From: UBA1479 sp002706405
GTDB lineage: Bacteria > Pseudomonadota > Alphaproteobacteria > Rhodospirillales > Casp-alpha2
Assembly (NCBI GenBank): GCA_963972255.1
Contig: CAXATO010000009.1
Coordinates: 124,001-188,000 of the forward strand
Reading direction: 5' to 3'
Length of the DNA: 64,000 nt
This document shows, in pieces, positions 32,463-40,727 of the stretch. A program made the position numbers and the translations under genes. Within the stretch, counting starts at the first letter, position 1. Every line of letters begins with the position of its first letter. Below the pieces are notes generated by a model, which saw nothing but the letters and a program-made list of their open reading frames with translations, did not search any database and had not been told where the DNA came from.

Positions 32463-35400
32463 TCAGCCTTCGACGACCTCAAGCACGCCCTGGACCGACT
32501 TGATGGCCTGAATCACGGCCGGCGACACGGCGTAACGGTCATTGAGGGACAGGACGACCTCGCGGTTGTCCTCCAGCCGGGGCACGACATAGACCGGCAC
32601 CTGCCCCCTGCCCTGGCTTTCCAGCACCTCGCGCAGGGGCGCCAGCGGGCTTTCGCCGCCGATCACGACGGTGACCGAATTGACCGCGTTCAAGGCCGCA
32701 CTTTCCAGAGGGCGCAGGCCCTGGACCATGAAGCGGGGGGATTCCGCTTCGATCTGAATTTCCATCTCGATCAGGAACGAGTTGCCTTCGGAAAGATGCT
32801 CGCGGGCGGCGGACAGGACCTCGGAGAACATGATGGCCTCGAACGTGCCCGTGGTGTCGGAAAAGCTGACGAAGGCATAGCGCGAGCCCTTGGCCGAGGT
32901 GCGCTCTTTCATGCCGACAAGAGTGCCCGCCATGCGGCGATGGCCCGGACGGCCGGCGGCCACGATTTCGACGTAGCTGGTGACCTTGTGCTTTTCCAGC
33001 ATGCTTTCATAGGTCGCAAGCGGGTGGGACGACAGATAGAAGCCGACGGCGTCGAATTCTTCCTTGAGTCGGTCCATGGGGGTCCAGTCGGCGATGTTGT
33101 CGAGCCGGATGTCCGGCACCTCGGCGGCATCGCTGCCCCCGCCCCCGCCGAACAGCCCCATCTGATCGGAGGTGCGATCCTGATGGGCGCTGACCGCTTC
33201 CTTGAGGATGCGTTCCAACCCCGTGAACAACTGGCGACGGTTGGGGTTGAGGCAGTCGAGCGCACCGGCGCGGATCAGGTTTTCCATCTGCCGCTTGTTG
33301 ATGACCTTGGGGTCCAGGCGATGGGCGAAGTCGGCGACGTCCTTGAACGGCCCGTCTTCCTTGCGTGCCTCGACCAGGGACGCCATGGCGCCCTCGCCCA
33401 CATTCTTGATGGCGGCGAGCGCATAGCGAATGGCGCTGCCGCCGTTTTCGCGCTCGACCGAAAATTTGACCTGCGACTTGTTGACGTCCGGCGGCAGCAG
33501 GTCCACGCCCATGCGGTCCAATTCCTGCTTGAACACGTTGAGCTTGTCCGTGTTGTGCTGGTCGAGCGTCATGGACGCGGCGAGGAACTCCACCGGGTGG
33601 TTGGCCTTGAGATAGGCCGTCTGGTAGGCGACCAGGGCATAGGCGGCGGCGTGAGACTTGTTGAAGCCGTAGCCCGCGAACTTGGCGACCTGATCGAAGA
33701 TGTCCGACGCCTTGCGCCCGTCGACGTCCCGTTCCACGGCACCGTCCACGAACAACTGGCGCTGCTGGTCCATCTCCTCCTTGATCTTCTTGCCCATGGC
33801 GCGGCGCAGAAGATCGGCGCCGCCGAGGGTGTAGCCGGACAGCAACTGGGCCGCCTGCATGACCTGTTCCTGATAGATCATGATGCCGAAGGTTTCGGTC
33901 AGGATCGGCTCCAGGATCGGGTGCAGGTAATCAGGCGTTTCCTCGCCCTTCTTGCGCGCGATGTAGCTCGGGATGTTGTCCATGGGCCCCGGGCGGTACA
34001 GCGCCACGACGGCGATGATGTCTTCGAAGGTATCGGCCTTCATCTGGCGCAGCACGTCGCGCATGCCCTGGCTTTCCAGCTGGAACACCCCGGTCGTCTC
34101 GCCCCGGCCGATCATCTCGAAGGTCGCGGGGTCATCCAACGGAATGGTCGACAGGTCGATCTCGACCCCCTTCTCGCGGCACAGATCAACGGCGGTCGAC
34201 AATACCGTCAGGGTCTTGAGGCCCAAGAAGTCGAACTTCACCAGCCCGGCGCTTTCCACGAACTTCATGTTGAAGCCCGTCACCGGCAGGTCGGAACGCG
34301 GATCGCGGTAGAGCGGAATCAGTTCCTGCAACGGCCGGTCGCCGATGACGACACCGGCGGCATGGGTCGACGCATGGCGGAACAGCCCTTCAAGTTTCAT
34401 GGCCAGATCGACCAGATGCTGAACCTGGGGGTCTTCCTTCATCATCTGGCGGATCTGCGGCTCGGCCTCGACCGCTTCGCCCAGGGTCACCGGGTTGGCC
34501 GGGTTGTTGGGCACCAGCTTGCAGATCTTATCGATATAGCCGTAAGGCATCTGCAGCACGCGCCCGACATCCCGCAGCACGGCGCGGGCCTGCAGCTTTC
34601 CAAAGGTGATGATCTGGGCCACGTGGTCGTGGCCGTACTTCTTCTGGACGTAGCGGATAACCTCGTCCCGCCGGTCCTGGCAGAAGTCGATGTCGAAGTC
34701 GGGCATGGACACGCGTTCCGGGTTCAGGAAGCGTTCGAACAGCAGGCCGAAGCGCAGCGGGTCCAAATCGGTGATCAGCAGCGCCCAGGCGACCACGGAC
34801 CCGGCGCCGGAACCACGGCCCGGCCCCACGGGAATGCCCTTTTCCTTGGCCCAGCCGATGAAGTCGGCAACGATCAGGAAGTAGCCGGGAAAGCCCATTT
34901 CATTGATGACGCCGAGCTCGTAATCCAGGCGCTCGCGATACGGTGCCGCCGCCGCTTCCCGCGCGGCGTCGTCCATGTCGTCGGTGAACACATGAGAAAC
35001 CAGGCGCTTCTCGAGCCCGGCCACGGCCTGGGCGCGCAGTTCGTCCTCTTCCGTGCGCCCCTCGCCGCAATCGAAGGGCGGCAGGATCGGCGCAATCTTC
35101 TCGACCATGAAGGCGCAGCGCTGGGCGATGACCAAGGTGTTGTCGACCGCTTCCGGCAGGTCTTCGAACACCCGCCGCATGTCGGCCGCACCCTTGAACC
35201 AATGCTCGGGGGTCAGGCGCCGGCGCTCCGATTCCGAGACGTAGGCGCTTTCCGCAATGCAGATCAGGGCGTCATGGGCCTCGAACATGTCGGGCGTGGG
35301 ATAGAAGCATTCGTTGGTCGCGACCAGTGGCAGGTCGAGGCTGTAGGCGAGGTCGAGGAACGCCCCCTCGGTCTGTTCTTCCACCGCCATGCCGTGGCGC

Positions 35401-35957
35401 AGGATTTCCACGTAGGTCCGCCCGTCGTAGGCGGCGGCCAGACGCATCAGAAGATCGCGCGCGCCGTCCAATTTGCCCTGCATCAACAGGCGCCCGATCG
35501 GGCCGCCGGGGCCGCCGGTCAGCAGGATCAGGCCGGCGTTGTATTGCAGCAGAGTGTCCAGCGAGATTGCCGTTTCCTCGCTGTCGTCCCCGTCCAGATA
35601 GGCGACCTTCAGCATCTGCAACAGGTTGCGATAACCTTCCTGGTTCTGGACCAGAAGAACGACCGAAGGTTGCCGTTCAGGCCGCCCGCCGCCGTTGGTC
35701 GGCGCCATAGCATGACCGGTGGATTCCTCGGCCTCCATCTGCACGGAGATCTGGCAGCCGATGATCGGCTGAATGCCCTGCTCCGTCGCCGCCAGGGAAA
35801 ATTCCAAGGCGCCGAACAGGTTGTTCGTATCCGTCACGGCGACCGCCGGCATGTCCATGGACCGGCACATCTTGGCCAAGTCCTTCAGGCGGATGGCACC
35901 TTCGGACAGGGAATAGGCGGAATGGACCCGCAGGTGGACGAAATCAGCATGGGACAT
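32463..35957 (-). CDS. dnaE: DNA polymerase III alpha subunit
   Basis: DnaE is the replicative polymerase catalytic subunit. The 1164-residue protein has an N-terminal PHP domain starting FVHLRVHSAYSLSEGAIRL. The C-family polymerase core contains GPGRGSGAGSVVAWALLITDLDPL and the catalytic aspartates in PDFDIDFCQDRRDEV. YRPGPMDNIPSYI and YQEQVMQAAQLLSGY follow. A C-terminal helix-hairpin and OB-fold region (MAGTLVGMKERTS, GRYAFVSF-like KGSRYAFVSFSD) lead to a degenerate tail. The ATG at 35957 (MSHADFVHLRV) gives family length; 60 upstream in-frame codons look unrelated. No intein was seen. Confidence 0.97.
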   Translation of the reverse strand: MSHADFVHLRVHSAYSLSEGAIRLKDLAKMCRSMDMPAVAVTDTNNLFGALEFSLAATEQGIQPIIGCQISVQMEAEESTGHAMAPTNGGGRPERQPSVVLLVQNQEGYRNLLQMLKVAYLDGDDSEETAISLDTLLQYNAGLILLTGGPGGPIGRLLMQGKLDGARDLLMRLAAAYDGRTYVEILRHGMAVEEQTEGAFLDLAYSLDLPLVATNECFYPTPDMFEAHDALICIAESAYVSESERRRLTPEHWFKGAADMRRVFEDLPEAVDNTLVIAQRCAFMVEKIAPILPPFDCGEGRTEEDELRAQAVAGLEKRLVSHVFTDDMDDAAREAAAAPYRERLDYELGVINEMGFPGYFLIVADFIGWAKEKGIPVGPGRGSGAGSVVAWALLITDLDPLRFGLLFERFLNPERVSMPDFDIDFCQDRRDEVIRYVQKKYGHDHVAQIITFGKLQARAVLRDVGRVLQMPYGYIDKICKLVPNNPANPVTLGEAVEAEPQIRQMMKEDPQVQHLVDLAMKLEGLFRHASTHAAGVVIGDRPLQELIPLYRDPRSDLPVTGFNMKFVESAGLVKFDFLGLKTLTVLSTAVDLCREKGVEIDLSTIPLDDPATFEMIGRGETTGVFQLESQGMRDVLRQMKADTFEDIIAVVALYRPGPMDNIPSYIARKKGEETPDYLHPILEPILTETFGIMIYQEQVMQAAQLLSGYTLGGADLLRRAMGKKIKEEMDQQRQLFVDGAVERDVDGRKASDIFDQVAKFAGYGFNKSHAAAYALVAYQTAYLKANHPVEFLAASMTLDQHNTDKLNVFKQELDRMGVDLLPPDVNKSQVKFSVERENGGSAIRYALAAIKNVGEGAMASLVEARKEDGPFKDVADFAHRLDPKVINKRQMENLIRAGALDCLNPNRRQLFTGLERILKEAVSAHQDRTSDQMGLFGGGGGSDAAEVPDIRLDNIADWTPMDRLKEEFDAVGFYLSSHPLATYESMLEKHKVTSYVEIVAAGRPGHRRMAGTLVGMKERTSAKGSRYAFVSFSDTTGTFEAIMFSEVLSAAREHLSEGNSFLIEMEIQIEAESPRFMVQGLRPLESAALNAVNSVTVVIGGESPLAPLREVLESQGRGQVPVYVVPRLEDNREVVLSLNDRYAVSPAVIQAIKSVQGVLEVVEG

Positions 35958-36151
35958 GGGGGAATAATTCCACACTTCGGCCGACACGCGGAAACCGATT
36001 ATGCCCATTTGTCCACCGGGCGTCAGATTGCCGTGGATAACCCCGGGGATTCCGCTACCCGGACGGCCTTTCCGACGTTGTTGCCAGGGCGCCTCTGGTT
36101 GTATCATCCCCGCGCCCGCATCCTTGGGCGCAGACATTTTGGGAGAATCGC

Positions 36152-36787
36152 ATGCCGCACGACGGACATGACCACGACCACACCGAACCGCCGTCGGACA
36201 TAGAGCTCCGAGTAAAATCGCTGGAAAGCCTGCTGGTCGAAAAAGGCCTGGTCGACCCGGCGACGCTCGACGCCTTGGTTGATCGCTACGAACACCATGT
36301 CGGGCCGCAGAACGGCCGCAAGGTCGTGGCCCGCGCCTGGACCGATCCGGACTATCGGCAATGGCTGCAGGACGACGCCAGCGCCGCCATCGGCGATTTC
36401 GGATTCAAGGGCCGCCAGGGCGAACACATGGTTTGCGTCGAAAACGGCCCCAAGGTGCACAACCTGGTCGTCTGCACGCTGTGCTCCTGCTACCCCTGGA
36501 CCGTGCTGGGCCTGCCGCCCGTGTGGTACAAATCCGCCCCCTATCGCTCCCGCGCCGTGGCGGATCCGCGCGGCGTACTGGCCGAATTCGGGACCACGCT
36601 GGACCCCGATGTGGATGTCCGGGTGTGGGATTCCACGTCCGAAATGCGCTATCTGGTGATTCCCGAGCGCCCCGCCGGCACCGACGGCTGGACCGCCGAA
36701 CAGCTGGAACCGCTGGTCACCCGCAATTCCATGATCGGCGTGGAAAAAGCCCGCACGCCTGAAGAATTGAAGGGAGCCGCGGAATGA
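36152..36787 (+). CDS. nthA: Nitrile hydratase alpha subunit, cobalt type
   Basis: Nitrile hydratase adds water to nitriles to give amides. The 211-residue alpha subunit holds the metal site in VVCTLCSCYPWTVLG. Residues Cys108, Cys111, Ser112 and Cys113 are the metal ligands, the two later cysteines normally oxidised. Thr109 in the CTLCSC motif is the mark of cobalt-type enzymes, whereas iron-type have Ser there. The N-terminus is His-rich (HDGHDHDH), an unusual feature that may handle metal. GGGAGA precedes the ATG at 36152. It overlaps the beta gene by four bases. The gene is divergent from dnaE and starts an accessory cluster. Confidence 0.95.
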   Translation: MPHDGHDHDHTEPPSDIELRVKSLESLLVEKGLVDPATLDALVDRYEHHVGPQNGRKVVARAWTDPDYRQWLQDDASAAIGDFGFKGRQGEHMVCVENGPKVHNLVVCTLCSCYPWTVLGLPPVWYKSAPYRSRAVADPRGVLAEFGTTLDPDVDVRVWDSTSEMRYLVIPERPAGTDGWTAEQLEPLVTRNSMIGVEKARTPEELKGAAE

Positions 36788-37446
36788 ACAGCGGCCACGA
36801 TCTCGGCGGCATGCACGGCCTCGGCCCCATCAACCCGGAGCCCCAGGACGAGGAACCCGTATTCCACGCCGATTGGGAACGCAAGGCGTTCTCCCTGACC
36901 CTGGCGACGGCCCTGCTCGGTCGCTGGAACATCGACATGGGCCGCCATTCCCGCGAACGCCAGCACCCGGCCCGCTATCTGATGAACACGTACTATGAAA
37001 ACTGGCTGACCGGCACGGAAGTCCTGCTGAAGGAATCCGGTCTGGTCACGGCCGAGGAAATGGCGACGGGCAAGCCGCAGGGCCCTGCCCCCAATTCCCT
37101 CCATGTGCCCGGCCCGGACGAAGCCTTGAACGCGGTCAAGGCCGGCGGGCCGGCGGATATCGACGCCCCGGTTCAGGCGCAATACGCCGTCGGCGATGCC
37201 GTGCGCGTCAAAAACTTCCATCCCAAAGGCCATACACGGGCCCCCCGCTACACTCGGGGCCGGGTCGGCGTGATCCAGCGCCTGCACGGAATCCATGTCT
37301 ATCCCGACACCCATACGCCGGATGTCACGGAGGGCTATCCGCTTTATTCCGTGCGGTTCGAGGGCGATGAACTTTGGGGCCCCGACGGCGACGCCAAGTC
37401 CTCCGTCTACGCCGATCTCTGGGAACCTTACCTGGAGCCGGCATGA
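36784..37446 (+). CDS. nthB: Nitrile hydratase beta subunit
   Basis: The beta subunit pairs with alpha and completes the active site and substrate channel. The 220-residue protein has the family start NSGHDLGGMHGLGPINPEP and FHADWERKAFSLTLATALLG. A central RYLMNTYYENWLTGTEVLL helix follows. The C-terminal SH3-like barrel has YAVGDAVRVKNFHPKGHTR, APRYTRGRVGVIQRLHG and YSVRFEGDELWG. It overlaps both alpha (ATGA at its start) and the accessory gene (four bases at its end), a tightly coupled three-gene operon in alpha-beta-accessory order. Confidence 0.95.
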   Translation: MNSGHDLGGMHGLGPINPEPQDEEPVFHADWERKAFSLTLATALLGRWNIDMGRHSRERQHPARYLMNTYYENWLTGTEVLLKESGLVTAEEMATGKPQGPAPNSLHVPGPDEALNAVKAGGPADIDAPVQAQYAVGDAVRVKNFHPKGHTRAPRYTRGRVGVIQRLHGIHVYPDTHTPDVTEGYPLYSVRFEGDELWGPDGDAKSSVYADLWEPYLEPA

Positions 37447-37766
37447 CCGCCCTGAAGCAGGAAGACGGCCCGGCGTTCTGCGAACCCTGGCAGGCCCAGG
37501 CCTTCGCCTTGGCCAATGCCCTGATCGACAAGGGTGTTTTCACCGCCGACGAATGGGCGAATACGCTCGGCGCCGAGATCAAGCGTGCCCAGGCGGCGGG
37601 CGACCCGGACACGGGCGAGACCTATTACAACCACTGGCTGGCGGCGCTGGAGCGGCTTTGCGCGGAAAAGGGCCTGGCCCTGGGTGACGAAGTCAGCGAC
37701 CGCGCGGAAGAATGGCGCAACGCTTACCTGGCGACGCCGCACGGCCAGCCGGTTGCCCTGAAGTAA
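37443..37766 (+). CDS. Nitrile hydratase accessory protein (metal-insertion activator, P14K-like)
   Basis: The 107-residue protein resembles the N-terminal part of nitrile hydratase beta subunits, as do the small activators that deliver cobalt by subunit exchange. Visible segments are FCEPWQAQAFALANALIDKG, FTADEWANTLGAEIKRAQ, TGETYYNHWLAALERLCAEKG and DRAEEWRNAYLATPHGQPV. The ATG at 37443 overlaps the beta stop. The activator role is inferred from family and position. No cobalt transporter or amidase gene is nearby. Confidence 0.9.
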   Translation: MTALKQEDGPAFCEPWQAQAFALANALIDKGVFTADEWANTLGAEIKRAQAAGDPDTGETYYNHWLAALERLCAEKGLALGDEVSDRAEEWRNAYLATPHGQPVALK

Positions 37767-37826
37767 ACATCGTGCAGGCAGCACTTCGATTCTGCAAACT
37801 GTCCCGTTTCAACTCAGGAGGTCGAT

Positions 37827-38219
37827 TTGAAATTTCTGGGCCCCTTCAAGGACCACTTTTACAGTCTTCTCCGTCTGATGACGGGCCTGCTGTTCCTGCA
37901 ACACGGAACCACGAAGTACCTGAGCTTCCCGGTTACGAAATACAGCGGTGTCGAGCCTTTATCCCTGATTGGTGCGGCCGGCATGGTCGAACTGGTCGGG
38001 GGTGCCTTGGTCGCGATCGGGCTGTTTACCAGGCCCGCCGCCTTCTTCTGCTCCGGGACCATGGCTGTCGGCTATTTCCTGGAACACCTCCCAAACAGCT
38101 TTTTCCCCATTTTGAACTGGGGTGAACTGGCGGCGCTGTACTGCTTCGTGTTCCTTTACATCGCGGCAGCCGGTGGCGGTAAATGGAGCATTGACGCCCT
38201 GCGCTCACGGGCCCCTTAG
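37827..38219 (+). CDS. DoxX-family membrane protein
   Basis: The 130-residue product has four predicted membrane segments and the DoxX family pattern LLRLMTGLLFLQHGTTKYL. Then come AAGMVELVGGALVAIGLFTRPAAFF, GTMAVGYFLEHLPNSFFPILN and WGELAALYCFVFLYIAA. DoxX proteins are poorly defined and sometimes linked to quinone or thiosulfate oxidation. The start is TTG at 37827, backed by a strong AGGAGG at 37816-37821. It lies 60 bases after the nitrile hydratase accessory gene and may be cotranscribed with it. A short hairpin (38231-38247) follows the stop, without a U-tract. Confidence 0.88.
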   Translation: MKFLGPFKDHFYSLLRLMTGLLFLQHGTTKYLSFPVTKYSGVEPLSLIGAAGMVELVGGALVAIGLFTRPAAFFCSGTMAVGYFLEHLPNSFFPILNWGELAALYCFVFLYIAAAGGGKWSIDALRSRAP

Positions 38220-38310
38220 AGAGCCCCACCGCGGAAATTTCTTCCGCCGCATGTCACAATCGCGTCCGTCATCTGGGCATATCCCCCCTTTTGATGATGG
38301 AGACTGTCTC

Positions 38311-38703
38311 CTAGGGCGCCTTGGCGGCGACGGCTTCGATCTCGACCTCGACCCCCGGGCGCGGGAACGGCCCGACGGTCAACAGCACCACGGGCGGATT
38401 ATGGTCGCCCAGGTAGCGGCCGCGCAGGCGATAGAAGTCGTCGAAGATCGCGTGGTCGGTGACATAGACCGTCAGCTTTGCGATGTCCTGAAAGGTCATA
38501 TCGGCGGCCGCAAGGATGACCTTAATCCGCTCGAAGATGACTTCCACCTGCTGGCCCGTATCCTCGGGCACCGTTCCGTCCGGCCGCGCCCCGACCTGAC
38601 CATTGCAGAACAGCAGCCGCGCATTCGGCGGCACCTCGGTCGCGTGCCCCCCGTTGTCGCGATGGCCGCAGATTTGGTCGTTCAAGGTATGAATGGTTAG
38701 CAT
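38311..38703 (-). CDS. RidA/YjgF-family protein, probably non-canonical
   Basis: The 130-residue protein matches the RidA/YER057c/UK114 family, trimeric proteins some of which hydrolyse reactive enamines and imines. Matching parts are RLLFCNGQVGARPDGTVPED, TGQQVEVIFERIKVILAAA, QDIAKLTVYVTDHAIFDDFY and PGVEVEIEAVAA. The position that aligns with the imine-binding arginine of true RidA (usually eight residues before EIEA) appears to be Phe. This suggests one of the other Rid subgroups with a different or lost activity. It faces the DoxX gene convergently and is followed on its own strand by no close gene. Confidence 0.85.
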   Translation of the reverse strand: MLTIHTLNDQICGHRDNGGHATEVPPNARLLFCNGQVGARPDGTVPEDTGQQVEVIFERIKVILAAADMTFQDIAKLTVYVTDHAIFDDFYRLRGRYLGDHNPPVVLLTVGPFPRPGVEVEIEAVAAKAP

Positions 38704-38728
38704 GGTGCGTTTTCCTCCTCGGACGTGA

Positions 38729-39232
38729 TCAGACTTTCGACCAACTCCCGAACGTGGCGACCTTGGTCACATGGATGCCGTCGTCAGACAAAGGGACCCG
38801 GACCTGAATCTGCTCGATATTCACACGTTTTCCGTATTGCTCCCGGTAGACAGTATCCCGCGATGCGATGGGCCGCTTTTCCCGCACGACGCGCAGGTAC
38901 TCTTCCCAGCCTTCGGGCCCCCGGAATTGGGGGAAATCCCTGGTGCGTTTACCGGTCTTGTCAGCGCCCTTCCATTCCGTCTGCCCCGTGCCCCAGAACC
39001 GAATGACGAAATCAACAACCTCATCCCCGGCGCCGTCGCGGATCGCATCGGCAACGATGACGTAGGGCACCAGTTTCGGATTTAATCCGGGAAGGTTGAA
39101 CCGCTTCCAGGTCGGCGCGAAAGACTCTCCCTTCACCGACGACCAATAGGCAATAAATTCAAGAACTTCGGGATCGGTAACGTCTGACAGGTCGATAATC
39201 ATCGGCAACCATCCGGGTGCGTAAAACGTCAT
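38729..39232 (-). CDS. Small PAS-domain-like protein (PAS_5 type)
   Basis: The 167-residue protein has no signal peptide or membrane segment. The pattern EFIAYWSSVKGESFAPTWKR, LVPYVIVADAIRDGAGDEVV, FVIRFWGTGQTEWKGADKTGK and EEYLRVVREKRPI resembles the short PAS_5-type proteins common in Rhodospirillales. In these the RFxGTxxxxxxGxDxTGK stretch is typical. No output domain is attached, so it may be a stand-alone sensor or binding module; ligand and partner are unknown. ATG at 39232 is taken, with MIIDLSD at 39202 an alternative. It precedes the RidA-like gene by 25 bases and is probably cotranscribed with it. Confidence 0.7.
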   Translation of the reverse strand: MTFYAPGWLPMIIDLSDVTDPEVLEFIAYWSSVKGESFAPTWKRFNLPGLNPKLVPYVIVADAIRDGAGDEVVDFVIRFWGTGQTEWKGADKTGKRTRDFPQFRGPEGWEEYLRVVREKRPIASRDTVYREQYGKRVNIEQIQVRVPLSDDGIHVTKVATFGSWSKV

Positions 39233-39292
39233 CAGATAATTGCGGTCGACGTTCGACTGCCATTGTGTGCAGGTCCCCCTCCATCCCGCAAC

Positions 39293-40543
39293 TTATTGCG
39301 TCGCCGGTACCGGACGGCTGAGCCCGACCTCGATGATCCGGTTGGTGCTGCTCTGGTGGATCAACAGATTGCCTTCGCGAGTCGCCCGCATGTGCCGGAT
39401 GATGCCGGCATGGACGCCGCCGGACGGAATGGCCCAGCTTTGGAAGGATTCCGTTCGCGGATCGAAGCGGACCAGGGCGTCCGGGCGGCGGCGGGATTCA
39501 TTGTACCAGACGATCCCATCGACGACCGCAATGGCATAGGGATGCGACGCCTTGCCGGACGGCGACGGCCATTCCTTGATCTCTCCGGTTTTGGGATTGT
39601 ATCTGCCGAGGCGTCCCTGCGACGAATTCACGTACCAGATCATGCCGTCGGACGCGATTTCCAGGCGGCGCACCGTGGTTTCCGGGATCGGCAGTTTGAT
39701 CTCGGTCAGCGCCATGGTCGCCGGATCGATCTTGATCAGGCAATTACTGCCGTTGCACGAAGCCCAGGGCGTGCCCGTGGCGTCGATCTTGATGCCGTAA
39801 GGCCGGGCCTTGGGTGTATCGACCTTGACCAATTTCACGGCCCCCGTCCGGGGATCGAGGCGGCCGATCATGTTGCTGTGCTGAAGCGTGAACCACAGGA
39901 TACCGGCGCTGTCGAAAATCGCCGTGTGGGGGTCGCGGGCAGCCGGATCGGGCATCTTGTAGACGGTGATCTTTTCCGTCTTGGGATCGAACTTTCCGAC
40001 GGTTCCGTTCTTGTTGCCCGTGTACCAGACGTTCCCGGCGGCATCGAGGGTCACGCTGTGCGGATAGGCGCCGTCCGGCAGCGGATATTCCGTCATCTCG
40101 CCGGTCACGGGATCCAGTCGGCCGATCAGGTTGGCGAACTGCCCCGCCCACCAGATGGTGCCGTCGGCGGCCTGGATCGGGTCGCGGGTACGCTGGCCCA
40201 GGGTCGGGGTGACCCACTCCTTGAAGGTGACCTTCGCCGGGCCTGGGATCAGTGTCGGCGCCAGCTTGTCATGGGGCGGGAAATTGGCCGCCAGGTAGCC
40301 GGTGATTTCATCCCGCAACGCGGTATCGCCGGACAGATCGACCATGGTGGCGGTCAGTTCCCGCCAGTGGTCGAGGCTGTAGCCTGACGACCGGGTGATC
40401 AGGCTTGTGTTGTGACAGGCGGTGCAGACGGCCTCGACCGTCTGTTTTCCCGCACCCTCGGGAAGCTGCTGTGCCTGTGCGGCGGCCGGGACGAGCGCGA
40501 TCAGCGCGGCGCCCGTGACGAAAGAGCGAGCAAAAATGAACAC
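39293..40543 (-). CDS. Exported haem-binding beta-propeller protein (Vgb/streptogramin-lyase-like)
   Basis: The 416-residue precursor has a signal peptide (FVTGAALIALVPAAAQAQQ) and then a small cytochrome-like segment with one CxxCH haem motif (VCTACHNT; Cys40, Cys43, His44). A long repeat region follows in which GxIW or GxVWY and RLDPxTG or KFDPKT units recur about every 42 residues, as in Vgb-type seven-bladed propellers. Known Vgb enzymes linearise streptogramins, but most genomic relatives with a haem domain have unknown function. The GTG at 40543 is chosen because it begins the signal peptide and has AGAGG upstream; an ATG at 40606 adds 21 residues. The protein should be periplasmic. Confidence 0.85.
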   Translation of the reverse strand: MFIFARSFVTGAALIALVPAAAQAQQLPEGAGKQTVEAVCTACHNTSLITRSSGYSLDHWRELTATMVDLSGDTALRDEITGYLAANFPPHDKLAPTLIPGPAKVTFKEWVTPTLGQRTRDPIQAADGTIWWAGQFANLIGRLDPVTGEMTEYPLPDGAYPHSVTLDAAGNVWYTGNKNGTVGKFDPKTEKITVYKMPDPAARDPHTAIFDSAGILWFTLQHSNMIGRLDPRTGAVKLVKVDTPKARPYGIKIDATGTPWASCNGSNCLIKIDPATMALTEIKLPIPETTVRRLEIASDGMIWYVNSSQGRLGRYNPKTGEIKEWPSPSGKASHPYAIAVVDGIVWYNESRRRPDALVRFDPRTESFQSWAIPSGGVHAGIIRHMRATREGNLLIHQSSTNRIIEVGLSRPVPATQ

Positions 40544-40663
40544 CTCTGAAAATCCTCTGGCAAACCTGTGCGGACGTGGGATTGAGGAGGCCCCGGCCGG
40601 ACACAATGCCGGTGCCGGCGCCCCTCAAATTTGATCCAACGCTAACAGATATTGCAAACCCGA

Positions 40664-40697
40664 CACACGCGGATTTGCGGCCGCACACGCGGATTTG
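40664..40697. repeat. 14-base direct repeat with 20-base period
   Basis: CACACGCGGATTTG occurs at 40664-40677 and again at 40684-40697, separated by CGGCCG. The period is 20 bases, about two helical turns, which suits a dimeric or cooperative DNA-binding protein. It lies in the 184-base spacer between the haem-propeller gene (start at 40543) and the end of lolD, upstream of the former. No matching regulator is encoded nearby. Confidence 0.6.
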
Positions 40698-40727
40698 ATG
40701 ACGGATGGCCCGCGGCGCGCGTTGTCC

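Noticed and set aside
32446..32463. Inverted repeat at the dnaE stop as a terminator
   Set aside because: The stem overlaps the stop codon region and the T-run comes eight bases later, not directly after the stem.
32796..36203. An 1135-codon open frame opposite dnaE
   Set aside because: Long antisense frames are expected in GC-rich coding sequence; it is rich in His, Arg and Gly with no known family, while dnaE is certain.
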